Made by a program: the position numbers and the translations under genes. DNA of 64,000 nt, from contig CAWBGK010000022.1 in assembly GCA_963788305.1 (NCBI GenBank), forward strand, positions 110,396 through 174,395, read 5' to 3'. This document shows positions 9,077 through 18,169 of the stretch, in pieces. How positions within the stretch are numbered: position 1 is the stretch's first letter; the number at the start of each line of letters is the position of its first letter. This DNA comes from UTCFX2 sp963788305 (GTDB taxonomy: Bacteria; Chloroflexota; Anaerolineae; Anaerolineales; UBA4823). Under the pieces are notes generated by a model that saw only the letters and a program-made list of their open reading frames with translations, ran no database searches and was not told the origin of the DNA.

Positions 9077-11401
9077 GTGGAAGCCTATTGTGTAAAATGC
9101 AGAACCAAGCGGGAAATGACGGAAACCGAACCGTTTTTTACGAAGACGAGCACACCGGCGACGCGTGGGATATGCGCGGTCTGCGGCACACGACTGATCC
9201 GCATGGGTCGGACGGAAGCTCATGAAGCGCTCCCGCCTCCAGATCCAGAAGCTCGAAAAAAACTTCGTTCTGGCCGGCTGGTGATCGTCGAATCGCCCGC
9301 GAAAGCACGCACCGTCGGACGTTTCTTAGGCAAGGATTACACGGTTAAAGCTTCGATAGGACATGTCCGGGATCTGCTTCGTTCGCAGCTTTCCGTTGAT
9401 GTAGACAACAACTTTACGCCAAAATACCGGGTGCCGAACGAGAAAAAGCCGGTTGTTAAAGAGCTGAAAACCCTGGCGAAGTCTGCAGCGGAAATCTACC
9501 TGGCAACTGACCCCGACCGCGAGGGCGAGGCAATTGCCTGGCACCTGCTCGAATCGGCCGAGATAGACCCGAAGCTGACCCAAAGGGTGGTTTTCCATGA
9601 GATTACCGAGCCGGCGATCGCCGAAGCCTTCCAGCATTCCCGCCAGATCAATATGGACCTGGTCGACGCCCAGCAAGCCCGGCGGGTGCTCGACAGGCTG
9701 GTCGGCTACAGCATCAGTCCGCTGCTCTGGCGCAAGGTCCGCAGCCGTCTTTCGGCAGGAAGGGTTCAATCTGTTGCGCTGCGGCTGATCGTCGAACGCG
9801 AGCGCGAGATCGACGCTTTCATCCCGGTCGAATACTGGTCGATCGAAGCCGAATTTATGCCCCAGGGGGGTAAACAATCGTTCACCGCCAAGCTGGCTAA
9901 AGTCGATGACGCTGATCCTGTCCTGGGTAATGAAGCGGACGTCAAGCCGCTGCTGGTGGAGATGGAGCAAGCCGCGTACCAGATTGCCAAGATCAAACGC
10001 GGCGAGCGACGACGAAATCCGACCGCCCCTTTCATCACCAGCAGCCTTCAGCAGGAGGCGTCTCGCCGGTTGGGCTACACCGCCAGGCGGACGATGGCGC
10101 TTGCACAGCAGCTCTATGAAGGGATCGATACCGGCGAAGGCGGCGCGGTTGGCCTGATCACCTACATGCGAACCGATTCGACGAACGTTGCCGAGCTGGC
10201 CCAGGCGGAAGCCCGGCAGTTCATCCGCGAGCGCTACGGTGAGAAATTCCTGCCCGAGCAGGCGCCAAAATACAAGACAAAGGCTGTCGGCGCACAGGAG
10301 GCTCACGAAGCCATCCGTCCGACTTCCGTGCTGCGCCAGCCAGATTTGCTCAAGGAGCGCCTGAACCGGGACCAGTTTCGGCTCTACCAGCTGATCTGGC
10401 AGCGCTTTGTCGCATCGCAGATGTCTGCCGCGGTCTACGACACGCTGTCGATCGAAGTACTCGGGAAGAAGGATGCGCACAGCTACCTGTTCCGCGCCTC
10501 CGGCTCGACCATCGTCTTTCAGGGTTTCTTGATCGTGTACGAAGAAGCACGCGACGAAGACCAGAAGGCCGACGAGGAAGAAAACACGCGCATCCCGGCA
10601 GGCCTGGTCGAGAACCAGATTCAGCGGCTGGTCCGGCTCATCCCGGAGCAGCACTTCACCCAGCCCCCACCTCGATATTCAGAGGCGACACTGGTGCGCA
10701 CCCTGGAGGAGAATGGGATCGGACGCCCGTCGACGTACGCGCCAATCCTGGCTACCATCCAGGCGCGCGGCTATGTGATCCGGGAAGGCAGGAAGCTAAC
10801 CCCCACCGAAACCGGCATCCTGGTCAATGACCTGCTGATCGAACATTTCCCGGATATCCTGGATATTCGCTTTACAGCTCAGATGGAAGCCGAGCTAGAC
10901 CGGATCGCTGAGGGAGAGCTGCCGTGGGTCGATGTGATCCGCGAGTTTTACCTGCCGTTCTCTCAGGAAGTGACGCTCGCAGAGCAGAAAATGCCCGAGC
11001 TGAACGTAGGACCCGAACCGATTGGACGGGAATGCCCGGAGTGCGGAAATGAGCTTGTGATTCGCTGGGGCCGCTATGGGAAATTCATCAGCTGCAGCAA
11101 CTTCCCGGAATGCAGGCACACAGAAGCCTGGCTGGAGAAAATCGGAGTCGCATGCCCGAAAGACGGCGGTGATATCGTCGAGCGAAAAACTCGCAAAGGA
11201 CGGACTTTTTTCGGCTGCGCCAACTACCCGGGCTGCGATTTCACATCTTGGAAGCAGCCGCTGCCACGCCCTTGCCCGGAATGCGGCGGCCTGCTTGTAA
11301 TCGCCGATAAACAGAACGCCCAATGCCTCAGCTGCGAAGAGCGTTTCTCACTCGATGAAGTCTCAGTCGACGAATTCGCCCAAAAGTCGGATGCGGTATG
11401 A
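9077..11401 (+). CDS. topA: DNA topoisomerase I with N-terminal zinc-ribbon extension
   Basis: 774 residues, GTG start at 9077 behind AGGAGGA. Residues 1-45 form a separate four-cysteine module (YCVKCR, then CAVCGTR) resembling DUF5679. The type IA topoisomerase follows: Toprim from about residue 66 (LVIVESPAKARTVGRFLG, ATDPDREGEAIAWHL) and the active-site tyrosine at about 363 in GLITYMRTDSTN. Three C-terminal zinc fingers are visible (CPECGNELV..CSNFPEC, CPKDGG..CANYPGC, CPECGG..CLSCEE; the last two are partly degenerate). It relaxes negative supercoils. The N-terminal ribbon is not part of standard TopA; I have the impression it recurs in Chloroflexota. Confidence 0.94.
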   Translation: MEAYCVKCRTKREMTETEPFFTKTSTPATRGICAVCGTRLIRMGRTEAHEALPPPDPEARKKLRSGRLVIVESPAKARTVGRFLGKDYTVKASIGHVRDLLRSQLSVDVDNNFTPKYRVPNEKKPVVKELKTLAKSAAEIYLATDPDREGEAIAWHLLESAEIDPKLTQRVVFHEITEPAIAEAFQHSRQINMDLVDAQQARRVLDRLVGYSISPLLWRKVRSRLSAGRVQSVALRLIVEREREIDAFIPVEYWSIEAEFMPQGGKQSFTAKLAKVDDADPVLGNEADVKPLLVEMEQAAYQIAKIKRGERRRNPTAPFITSSLQQEASRRLGYTARRTMALAQQLYEGIDTGEGGAVGLITYMRTDSTNVAELAQAEARQFIRERYGEKFLPEQAPKYKTKAVGAQEAHEAIRPTSVLRQPDLLKERLNRDQFRLYQLIWQRFVASQMSAAVYDTLSIEVLGKKDAHSYLFRASGSTIVFQGFLIVYEEARDEDQKADEEENTRIPAGLVENQIQRLVRLIPEQHFTQPPPRYSEATLVRTLEENGIGRPSTYAPILATIQARGYVIREGRKLTPTETGILVNDLLIEHFPDILDIRFTAQMEAELDRIAEGELPWVDVIREFYLPFSQEVTLAEQKMPELNVGPEPIGRECPECGNELVIRWGRYGKFISCSNFPECRHTEAWLEKIGVACPKDGGDIVERKTRKGRTFFGCANYPGCDFTSWKQPLPRPCPECGGLLVIADKQNAQCLSCEERFSLDEVSVDEFAQKSDAV

Positions 11402-11431
11402 TTCTTGCACCAGGATTAACGATTGTTGAGC

Positions 11432-11506
11432 AAAAGGTGTTGCAATAATCTGCAGAATAGTCTAAAATTATTCAGGAAATTCCTAATTTCCACCAGAACA
11501 CCTTTT
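11432..11506 (+). promoter_or_regulatory. Promoter framed by inverted repeats, upstream of 11557 gene
   Basis: TTGCAA (11440-11445), a 17-base spacer and TAAAAT (11463-11468) form a near-consensus promoter. It is framed by a perfect 10-bp inverted repeat, AAAAGGTGTT (11432-11441) and AACACCTTTT (11497-11506). Between them GGAAATT-CCT-AATTTCC (11475-11491) is a perfect short palindrome just after the expected transcription start. These could be operator sites or a 5' UTR fold. Confidence 0.5.
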
Positions 11507-11556
11507 ACCTCAAGCAGACCTTTTTTGGCATTTCAACAATAATCAGGAGCAATTAG

Positions 11557-12609
11557 ATGGATACCGTCCGCCAATTTGTGAAGAACCCGCTTGTTACTGG
11601 AATCGCCGGTCTGGTCATCGGAGCGATTTTCGGATTGGTCGTGCTGGGCTGGTGGATCTGGCCGGTTCAATGGGTCAATGCGACACCGGAACATCTCAGC
11701 TATGAGTGGAAAACGGAATTTTTGCGCATGTCGATTGGATCATTCGGGCTGACCGGAGGGGTCGCCAGCGCGCAAGAACAATACAGCGCAGTTGGGGAAG
11801 ATGCCGAGCAGATCCTTTCCGACATCTCGATGGATCCACAGGGGCTAAGCGATGTCCTGATCGGCGAATACATGAGCGTCGTCGGCTCGGGAGCCCCAGC
11901 CCCGCTGCCGCCAGCTGAGGGGACGGTGGAAGCCCCGATCGCTGCGACAGAGCCAGTCATGGAGGGCGTCAGCGAAGAACCTGATGAAGATTCGGGCAGC
12001 TCGTTCCCGATCCTGCTGGCCGCGCTCTGCGTGCTGCTGCTCGCAATCGCCGGTTTCCTGGGATATATGTTCTTTTTCCGCAAGAAATCCTTCCTGAGCG
12101 GACAGCCCACCCCTGCGACACAGGCTGCCGAAGCCCGAAAAGAGGTTGGTTATACGGATTATGCGACTGCAGGAAGCGATACTCCGATCGCCCAATTCAT
12201 GGCTTCCTATAAGCTCGGAGACGACCTGTTTGATGACTCTTTCAGCATCGACTCGCCGTCCGGTGAATTCCTGGGCGAATGCGGGGTCGGGATCTCTGAA
12301 ACAATCGGGGTCGGCGATCACAAGAAGGTGACCGCTTTCGAAGTCTGGCTGTTCGACAAGAATGACATCCAGACGATCACAAAAGTGCTGATGAGCACGC
12401 ACGCTTTCAACGATCCAACCATCCGCCAACGCCTCGAAGCGAAGGGCGAGCCGGTGCTGCTCGAACCTGGGATCGAGACGGTACTTGAGACGCAAACCCT
12501 GCAGCTTTCCGCCCGGGTCGTCGACACGAGCTACGGCGACGGATCCATGCCCGAGGAGAGCTTCTTCGACCACATGCTGGTCGAGCTGGCAGTCTGGTCG
12601 AAGGCCTGA
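11557..12609 (+). CDS. Two-TM membrane protein, Chloroflexota-type, unknown function
   Basis: 350 residues. A TM segment near residues 15-36 ends in WWIWPVQWV and is followed by an external segment (about 40-145) with a short helical region and a Pro/Ala linker. A second TM (about 149-172, FPILLAALCVLLLAIAGFLG) is followed by a cytoplasmic domain (about 205-350) containing FDDSFSIDSPSGEFLGECG and FEVWLFDKNDIQT. I recall similar proteins in Anaerolineae but no characterised member. It has its own promoter and is followed by a terminator, so it is probably monocistronic. Confidence 0.75.
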   Translation: MDTVRQFVKNPLVTGIAGLVIGAIFGLVVLGWWIWPVQWVNATPEHLSYEWKTEFLRMSIGSFGLTGGVASAQEQYSAVGEDAEQILSDISMDPQGLSDVLIGEYMSVVGSGAPAPLPPAEGTVEAPIAATEPVMEGVSEEPDEDSGSSFPILLAALCVLLLAIAGFLGYMFFFRKKSFLSGQPTPATQAAEARKEVGYTDYATAGSDTPIAQFMASYKLGDDLFDDSFSIDSPSGEFLGECGVGISETIGVGDHKKVTAFEVWLFDKNDIQTITKVLMSTHAFNDPTIRQRLEAKGEPVLLEPGIETVLETQTLQLSARVVDTSYGDGSMPEESFFDHMLVELAVWSKA

Positions 12610-12647
12610 TCACTCGAAAAATCCGGTCGAGCAAACAAAAACTCATT

Positions 12648-12683
12648 AAACGCCCTCCCCTAAGATGGGGTGGGCGTTTTCTG
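12648..12683 (+). terminator. Rho-independent terminator
   Basis: Arms 12648-12660 (AAACGCCCTCCCC) and 12667-12679 (GGGGTGGGCGTTT) pair over 13 bases with one mismatch around a 6-base loop, ending in TTTT. It terminates the preceding membrane-protein gene. Confidence 0.85.
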
Positions 12684-12804
12684 TTAGACAAGACCACTGG
12701 CTTTAAGCTGGTCATTTCCAGCCTGGTGGTTGCATCCAGACGATCCTGCAGGTGTATAATTTTCAAGTTCGGAGAGATTATCCAATTTTATCGAGGAGAT
12801 CAAC

Positions 12805-13059
12805 ATGTCAATTACCAACATCATCACCTGGATCATCATCGGCGGGATCGCCGGCGTGCTCGCGGATATGCTGGTCAAAGGCATCAAGGTCGGGCTGCTC
12901 GGGGCGATCGTGGTCGGTATTATCGGCGCTTTCATCGGCGGCTGGCTCTTCGAAGTCCTTGGGCTGAGCTTGCTGCCTGGGATACTGGGCCAGATCCTCA
13001 GCGCACTGGTCGGCGCGATCATTTTACTGGTCATTTTAAGGATTATCCGAAAGGGTTAA
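12805..13059 (+). CDS. GlsB/YeaQ/YmgE family small membrane protein
   Basis: 84 residues, almost entirely hydrophobic: three TM segments with glycine-rich turns (IIIGGIAGVLADMLVKG, then GLLGAIVVGIIGAFIGGWLF). This is the YeaQ/YmgE (transglycosylase-associated) family, associated with envelope stress in enterobacteria; biochemical role unknown. ATG 12805 has CGAGGAG upstream. An extended -10 (TGTATAAT at about 12754) lies 45 bases before the start. Confidence 0.9.
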   Translation: MSITNIITWIIIGGIAGVLADMLVKGIKVGLLGAIVVGIIGAFIGGWLFEVLGLSLLPGILGQILSALVGAIILLVILRIIRKG

Positions 13060-13153
13060 CCGGCCTTTTCGTCTTTCAACCTTCCTCCAGATCGGATTCG
13101 GATCGGTAGGAGGCTGTTATTTCGCGCGAATAAATTAATTAAGGAGCTATTTT

Positions 13154-13615
13154 ATGGAAATCCATCCCAGGTTTCGCCCACTTTCTGTCTGGGTGATGAT
13201 CGCCCTGCTTGCTTTTCTTGGAATCAATGCGGTCGTCGCGGGGGGACTGTTCATCATCGCACCGGATGGTCACCTGATCCAAATGCCGCTCAGCAACCTG
13301 GATGGCTCACCCTTCTCGAATTTCCTGATCCCTGGGATGCTGCTATTCGCTTTTGTCGGTGTATACTCGCTTGTGATCGCCTGGGGACTTTTAAGGCTCC
13401 TGCCCTGGCAGTGGCCAAACCTGATTAATCCCTTCAAGCGGTTTCATTGGAGCTGGGCTGGATCGCTTGCAGCCGGACTGATCCTGATCATCTGGATCCT
13501 CGTGCAGATCCAATGGGTGCAGTTTGGCCTGCTGCACATCATCTGCCTGGCCTGGGGGGTTTTAATTCTCATGATCGGTCTGCTGCCAGGCGTTCGCCGC
13601 TACTGTACCTTGTAG
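13154..13615 (+). CDS. Four-TM membrane protein, unknown function
   Basis: 153 residues with about four hydrophobic helices (near 12-36, 56-82, 98-118 and 124-145) and no soluble domain. Start ATG 13154 is preceded by AAGGAG. No family recognised. It ends 8 bases before the convergent greA stop, leaving no room for a terminator between them. Confidence 0.75.
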   Translation: MEIHPRFRPLSVWVMIALLAFLGINAVVAGGLFIIAPDGHLIQMPLSNLDGSPFSNFLIPGMLLFAFVGVYSLVIAWGLLRLLPWQWPNLINPFKRFHWSWAGSLAAGLILIIWILVQIQWVQFGLLHIICLAWGVLILMIGLLPGVRRYCTL

Positions 13616-13623
13616 GAAATTTA

Positions 13624-14091
13624 TCACTCAATCTTCAGGATCTTCAGCGCAAACGAGCCTCCGGGAGTGGCGACGGTTACGACGTCTCCGACCTTACCGC
13701 CCATCAACGCCCGCCCAACCGGCGATTCGTTCGAGATTTTTCCGCTGGTTGGGTCCGTTTCCTTCGCCCCCACCATCAGGAAGACCTCAGGAGAGAAATC
13801 TTCTTCCTGAACTGTCACTTTTGCACCCACTTCGACGCAAGCAAATCCACCTGTCCGGCTCTCGACGATCGTGGCGTTCTTAAGCAGATAATCGAGCTCC
13901 TGGATCCGGCCTTCCAAAAATCCCTGGTCTTCCTTCGCCTTGTGGTAATCAGCGTTCTCCGAAAGGTCGCCCTCTTAAATCGCAGAGCGCAGCCGCTTCG
14001 CGAGCGCGGTTCGCTCGACTGTTTTCAGGTGTTCCAACTCCTGCTTCAATCGGGCTGCGCCCTCGGCCGTCAGGTACAGCGGATCACTCAT
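13624..14091 (-). CDS. greA: Transcription elongation factor GreA, with an in-frame TAA
   Basis: Reading from ATG 14091 gives MSDPLYLTAEGAARLKQELE, the GreA coiled-coil N-terminus, then at codon 39 a TAA (13977-13975), and the same frame continues EGDLSENADYHKAKEDQGFLEGRI, the hallmark GreA motif, to a normal C-terminal FKBP-like domain (NESPVGRALMGGKVGDVV). Total 155 residues, typical. GreA rescues backtracked RNA polymerase by stimulating transcript cleavage. The stop replaces a residue that is usually Gln, Glu or Arg, and CAA to TAA would explain it. It is a substitution, unlike the indels elsewhere. Last gene of the minus-strand run from pfkB. Confidence 0.88.
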
Positions 14092-14100
14092 GATCATTCC

Positions 14101-15255
14101 TCATGTCTTATTGTAACCAGGATCAAAAAGCTTCTGGTGTTCCTCGATCGCGTAGCGGTCGGTCATCCCTGCCAGGTAGTCGCAAATCGTCCGCTCCAAT
14201 CCAACCTCCTCCACCTGCTCCTGGATGTGCCTGGGGAGGGTCGAAGGCTCAGACTTAAAAGCATTAAAGAGGTCCGTGATGACCCGCTCGGCTTTCACCT
14301 GCATCCGCTCGACGCGGAAATGGCAGTAAAGCTCGGCGTAAAGGAAATCCTTTATCTCCCGATTACGGCGGGCCATGTCTTCGCTGAAGGTCATCACATT
14401 ATAAGGCAGACGCTGGAGCTCTTCCGCCGAGCGTACCTGGCTCTCACGCAGGCGCTGATCTGTGGATTCAACCAGGTCGCTGACTTCCAGGCCAATCATC
14501 CTGCGGATCAGCCTGTGGCGCGCCAGGTCGTCGAGCGGATCGGCGCGGATCCCCACACTTTCGAGCAGAATCTCCCAAAGCGTGATCCCATCCAGCATCG
14601 CCGGCGTGATCATTCCCGAGCGCAGCCCATCGTCGAGATCGTGGGCGGTATAAGCCAGCTCGTCGGCGACGTTGACGATCTGAGCTTCGAGGTTGCCGCG
14701 CAGATCTGGGTTGTACTCGGAGGCGTCTGAGATGTCGTACTCCGACTCGTGCTTGACCATCCCCTCACGAACTTCCCAGCACAGGTTCAATCCAGGAAAA
14801 TCGGGGTACCTCCGCTCGAGCACGGTGACAATCCGGAGCGACTGCTTGTTGTGGTCGAACCCGTCGTAATCCTTCATCAGCCGGGCCAGGGCGACCTCAC
14901 CAGAATGCCCGAAGGCGCTGTGTCCAAGGTCATGTGCCAGGCTGATCGCTTCGACGAGGTCTTCATTTGCACCGAGAGCCCGCGCCACCGTCCGACCGAT
15001 CTGTGCGACTTCGAGGGTGTGAGTCAGGCGGGTGCGGTAGTAATCGCCTTCGTAATTGATGAAAACCTGGGTCTTGTACTCCAGCCGTCTGAAGGCGGTA
15101 GTGTGCAGGATCCGATCGCGGTCGCGCTGGAAAGGCGTGCGGTAGTCAGGCTCATCCTCAGAGTATGCTCGCCCTTTCGTATGCATGCTCCGGCAGGCAT
15201 AGGGGGCGAGGCTCTGAGCTTCCAGTTTTTCAAGCTGATCACGGCTGAAGTGCAT
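14101..15255 (-). CDS. dgt: dGTPase-like HD-domain triphosphohydrolase
   Basis: 384 residues. HD-domain metal ligands are seen in RLTHTLEVAQIGRTVA and AISLAHDLGHSAFGHSGE, with the dGTPase signature RTPFQRDRDRILHTTAFRRL near residues 40-60. The family hydrolyses dNTPs to deoxynucleosides and triphosphate; the SAMHD1-like short form seen here often acts on several dNTPs, so strict dGTP specificity is not assured. Start ATG 15255 lies 3 bases after the ahcY stop and the gene ends 9 bases before the greA start, so it is co-transcribed with both. Confidence 0.92.
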   Translation of the reverse strand: MHFSRDQLEKLEAQSLAPYACRSMHTKGRAYSEDEPDYRTPFQRDRDRILHTTAFRRLEYKTQVFINYEGDYYRTRLTHTLEVAQIGRTVARALGANEDLVEAISLAHDLGHSAFGHSGEVALARLMKDYDGFDHNKQSLRIVTVLERRYPDFPGLNLCWEVREGMVKHESEYDISDASEYNPDLRGNLEAQIVNVADELAYTAHDLDDGLRSGMITPAMLDGITLWEILLESVGIRADPLDDLARHRLIRRMIGLEVSDLVESTDQRLRESQVRSAEELQRLPYNVMTFSEDMARRNREIKDFLYAELYCHFRVERMQVKAERVITDLFNAFKSEPSTLPRHIQEQVEEVGLERTICDYLAGMTDRYAIEEHQKLFDPGYNKT

Positions 15256-15258
15256 CGT

Positions 15259-16518
15259 TTATGTGCCTTCCTCCCAGGAATTCAGGTAGGCGACCTGCTC
15301 TGGTGAGAGCGTATCGATGTCCACCTTCATCCCGGCGAGCTTTAGACGGGCAATCTCCCGGTCGATATCTCCAGGAACGCTGTAGACTTTATTCGACAGG
15401 CTGGCGCGGTTCTTGACCAGGTACTCCAGGCTGAGAGCCTGATTGGCGAAAGACATGTCCATCACGCTTGCCGGATGGCCTTCTGCCGAGGCCAGGTTAA
15501 TCAGCCGGCCTTCGCCGAGAATGTTGATCAGACGCCCGTCAGCCAGCACGTATTGATCGACAAATGGTCGGACCAGGCGCTTTTCGACCGACATCTCTTC
15601 CAAGGCGGGGATGTTGATTTCAACGTTGAAATGACCGGAATTGGCGACTATTGCGCCGTCTTTCATCAATTCAAAATGACGGCGATCGACGACATTGATA
15701 TCGCCGGTCAGCGTGACGAAGATATCACCAATCGGGGCGGCTTCGTCCATCGGCATTACCCGGAAGCCATCCATCACCGCTTCCAGGGCCGGCATTGGAT
15801 CGACTTCTGTGACGATCACGTTCGAGCCCATGCCGCGTGCCCGCATCGCCAGGCCGCGCCCGCACCAGCCGTATCCGGCGACAACAAAGGTCTTCCCGGC
15901 CAGCAGCACGTTGGTCGCCCGAATGATCCCATCGAGGGTCGATTGGCCTGTGCCGTAGCGGTTGTCAAAGAAGTGTTTCGTCATCGCGTCGTTGACCGCG
16001 ATCACCGGAAATGCCAGGGCTCCATCCGCAGCCATAGCCCGAAGCCGGATCACGCCAGTCGTCGTCTCTTCTGTACCGCCGATCACGCCAGGGAGCTGCT
16101 CGCGGCGCTCCTTGTGGAGCGTACTTACCAGGTCGGCACCGTCGTCCATCGTCACATGGGGATTATGATCGAGGGCGGCGCGGATATGCTTGTAGTAGGT
16201 CACGTTATCTTCGCCTTTGATCGCAAAGGTTGGGATCTCATAATTCGAAACCAGGCAGGCGGCTACGTCATCCTGGGTCGAGAGGGGATTGGATGCAGTC
16301 AGCACGACATTTGCGCCGCCCAGGTGGAGGGTGTTCATCAAGTTTGCCGTCTCGGTGGTCACATGCAGGCAAGCTGAAATGCGGACGCCCTGCAGCGGGC
16401 GCTCTTTCGCAAACCGATCTCGGATCAACCGCAAGACGGGCATCTCGCGCTCTGCCCAATCAATTCGCCGCCGACCACCTTCAGCCAGCCTAGTGTCTTT
16501 TACGTCATATTTTTCCAT
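15259..16518 (-). CDS. ahcY: Adenosylhomocysteinase
   Basis: 419 residues. It cleaves S-adenosylhomocysteine to adenosine and homocysteine using bound NAD. Visible signatures: SACLHVTTETANLMNTL (substrate domain), FDNRYGTGQSTLDGI, and the NAD-binding GYGWCGRGLAMRARGMG. Length fits the short prokaryotic form that lacks the roughly 40-residue insertion of longer enzymes. Start ATG 16518 with GGACGGAG upstream. Neighbours are dgt downstream and, upstream, a small membrane protein and an adenosine-kinase-like gene that would remove the adenosine product. Confidence 0.96.
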   Translation of the reverse strand: MEKYDVKDTRLAEGGRRRIDWAEREMPVLRLIRDRFAKERPLQGVRISACLHVTTETANLMNTLHLGGANVVLTASNPLSTQDDVAACLVSNYEIPTFAIKGEDNVTYYKHIRAALDHNPHVTMDDGADLVSTLHKERREQLPGVIGGTEETTTGVIRLRAMAADGALAFPVIAVNDAMTKHFFDNRYGTGQSTLDGIIRATNVLLAGKTFVVAGYGWCGRGLAMRARGMGSNVIVTEVDPMPALEAVMDGFRVMPMDEAAPIGDIFVTLTGDINVVDRRHFELMKDGAIVANSGHFNVEINIPALEEMSVEKRLVRPFVDQYVLADGRLINILGEGRLINLASAEGHPASVMDMSFANQALSLEYLVKNRASLSNKVYSVPGDIDREIARLKLAGMKVDIDTLSPEQVAYLNSWEEGT

Positions 16519-16644
16519 AAAATTCTCCGTCCTTGTAATTTGATTCCTGATAATCCATCGAGTATCGCTACAGAAAAATCTTCTTCTTGAGGCAGCTTTT
16601 CTAATTATCCGGTTTGAGACTTAACTTCGAAGCCTAACCTTCTT

Positions 16645-16968
16645 TCAATCGCAGTTCGGTACGCCGAGAAAGCAAGGCAATTGGTCTTGAAGGAGGCTGA
16701 ACCACAACCAAACAATAATCAGCAAAGATCCTAACCGCAGGAATAAGCCTGTGGGATACCTTAATTGTACCTTTCCTTCACGTCTCGCTCTTACCGGTCT
16801 GAGGATGAGGATGAACAAAACCGCTAAAAGCTACAATAAGCCAAATACCAGAAAAGGAAAACCTTCCGAGACAGATCGGCGATGTATCCATTCAAGCGCC
16901 ATAAAAGGGATAACAAGAACGGCGCTGATGATCGCGGGCCATTTGATGCCTAGAAAGATCTTTGTCAC
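16645..16968 (-). CDS. Small membrane protein interrupted by TAG
   Basis: From GTG 16968, 4 bases after the pfkB stop, the frame reads VTKIFLGIKWPAIISAVLVI and FPFLVFGLL, then TAG (16833-16831, codon 46), and continues in the same frame LLAVLFILILRPV to LQDQLPCFLGVPNCD and TGA at 16645. Total 107 residues with three hydrophobic helices. I recall Chloroflexota proteins of this shape with Trp at the TAG position and the same CFLGVPNCD tail, so TGG to TAG is the likely change. Function unknown. It sits between pfkB and ahcY on the same strand, probably in one transcript. Confidence 0.65.
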
Positions 16969-16972
16969 CTGT

Positions 16973-17950
16973 CTATGCAGCCTGAACGGGTTTGTGCAGA
17001 CTGTCCAGCCTGCCGCCATCGTCGAAATGACACCTGAAACGATCCGTAAACTCACGAATCGTGAAGAAATGCGCCTGTGTGCCGCGCTGTTCCAGGCAGT
17101 ACGCTGCCGCAAGAGAGCCCATCTTACCGCAGAGCTCCAAATCGAAGCCGCTGTGAAGTCCGGTTAAAAATCCACCGCGGAACGCATCACCGACACCGGT
17201 CGGATCGACGATCTGCTCCGGCTTTACGATCGGGATCTCAACCTCACCCTGATTCGAATAGATCACCGCGCCCTTTTGGCCAAGAGTCACGACAATGAAG
17301 GCGTCAGGGTGGTTTGCCAGGATATCTTCAGCATTCATCCCGGTCATCTTCTGGATCAGCGCGTACTCGTAATCGTTAACGAACAGCGCCCTCGCAGCCT
17401 CGATCCCGCAGCGGAGCTCTTCCGCCGTCAGCCGAACGATCTGCTGGGAAGGGTCGTAAGCATAAGGGATCCCAAGCTGCTGGCATTCCTGGCAGTAAAG
17501 CCCCATAGCACCCGGGTCGTTTGGCGAGATCACCACCAGGTCTGGCCTGAATTCGAGCTGGGTCAGAGACAGCTCGGAAGCATGCGCCATCGCGCCTGGA
17601 TAAAAACTCGCGATCTGAGCGTTAGCTCGATCCGTATTGACGAAGAATGAAGCAGTAAATACACCAGGGATCACTTTCGCTCCGCTGGTATCCACACCTT
17701 TTTGCTCGAGCGACTGCCGGTACTCAGCGAAGTCCTCGCCCACCGCCGCCCAAAGCCGGGGGTGGGCTCCCAGAAGCGCCATCGTGTGAGCGATGTTCGG
17801 GGCGATCCCGCCGGGCATCTTGGTCATCGATTCAACCAGGAATGACAGGCTGATCGAATCCAGCCTGTCCGGAAGAAAATGGTCCTTAAAGTATCCCGGG
17901 AAGGACATCAAATAATCGAATGCAACCGAACCAGTGAGCAGGATATCCAT
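16973..17950 (-). CDS. PfkB-family kinase, probable adenosine kinase
   Basis: 325 residues. Ribokinase/PfkB fold: N-terminal GSVAFDYLMSFPG, the substrate lid GGIAPNIAHTMALLG, and the ATP/anion-hole motif DPTGVGDAFRGGF with the catalytic Asp. The N-terminal pattern (SFLVESMTKMPGGIAPN) resembles mycobacterial-type adenosine kinases more than ribokinase or fructokinase, and the gene lies upstream of ahcY, whose product adenosine it would phosphorylate to AMP. Substrate is therefore inference from motif and context. It starts the pfkB - small membrane protein - ahcY - dgt - greA run. Confidence 0.83.
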   Translation of the reverse strand: MDILLTGSVAFDYLMSFPGYFKDHFLPDRLDSISLSFLVESMTKMPGGIAPNIAHTMALLGAHPRLWAAVGEDFAEYRQSLEQKGVDTSGAKVIPGVFTASFFVNTDRANAQIASFYPGAMAHASELSLTQLEFRPDLVVISPNDPGAMGLYCQECQQLGIPYAYDPSQQIVRLTAEELRCGIEAARALFVNDYEYALIQKMTGMNAEDILANHPDAFIVVTLGQKGAVIYSNQGEVEIPIVKPEQIVDPTGVGDAFRGGFLTGLHSGFDLELCGKMGSLAAAYCLEQRGTQAHFFTIREFTDRFRCHFDDGGRLDSLHKPVQAA

Positions 17951-18169
17951 AGAAGAAACTAACCTTCGAAAGGGCGAATCAAAGCAGCAATTTGCTTAAA
18001 CAGCCCGACTATTTTACTTCAATTTCTCTTAAACATTAGATATAATCCTGGGAAAATTAGCCGAGGAAGCAGGTGAACTGGATTTATTTTCGGAAAGTTA
18101 TACTATAATTTGTCCATTAAGTTTCTTTAAAGTAGAAATGAATATCTAGGGTGCTGGAGAGCAATTTCT

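Noticed and set aside
9326..10654. 442-residue minus-strand ORF inside topA
   Set aside because: Shadow of a GC-rich conserved gene; no ribosome site, low-complexity translation, and topA motifs fill the other strand.
13447..14730. 427-residue plus-strand ORF across greA and dgt
   Set aside because: Overlaps two recognisable genes on the other strand and translates into unrelated composition.
15475..16377. 300-residue plus-strand ORF inside ahcY
   Set aside because: Antisense shadow of the adenosylhomocysteinase frame.
16519..16644. SAM or SAH riboswitch upstream of ahcY
   Set aside because: No matching conserved core on the minus strand; only a ribosome-binding site is evident.
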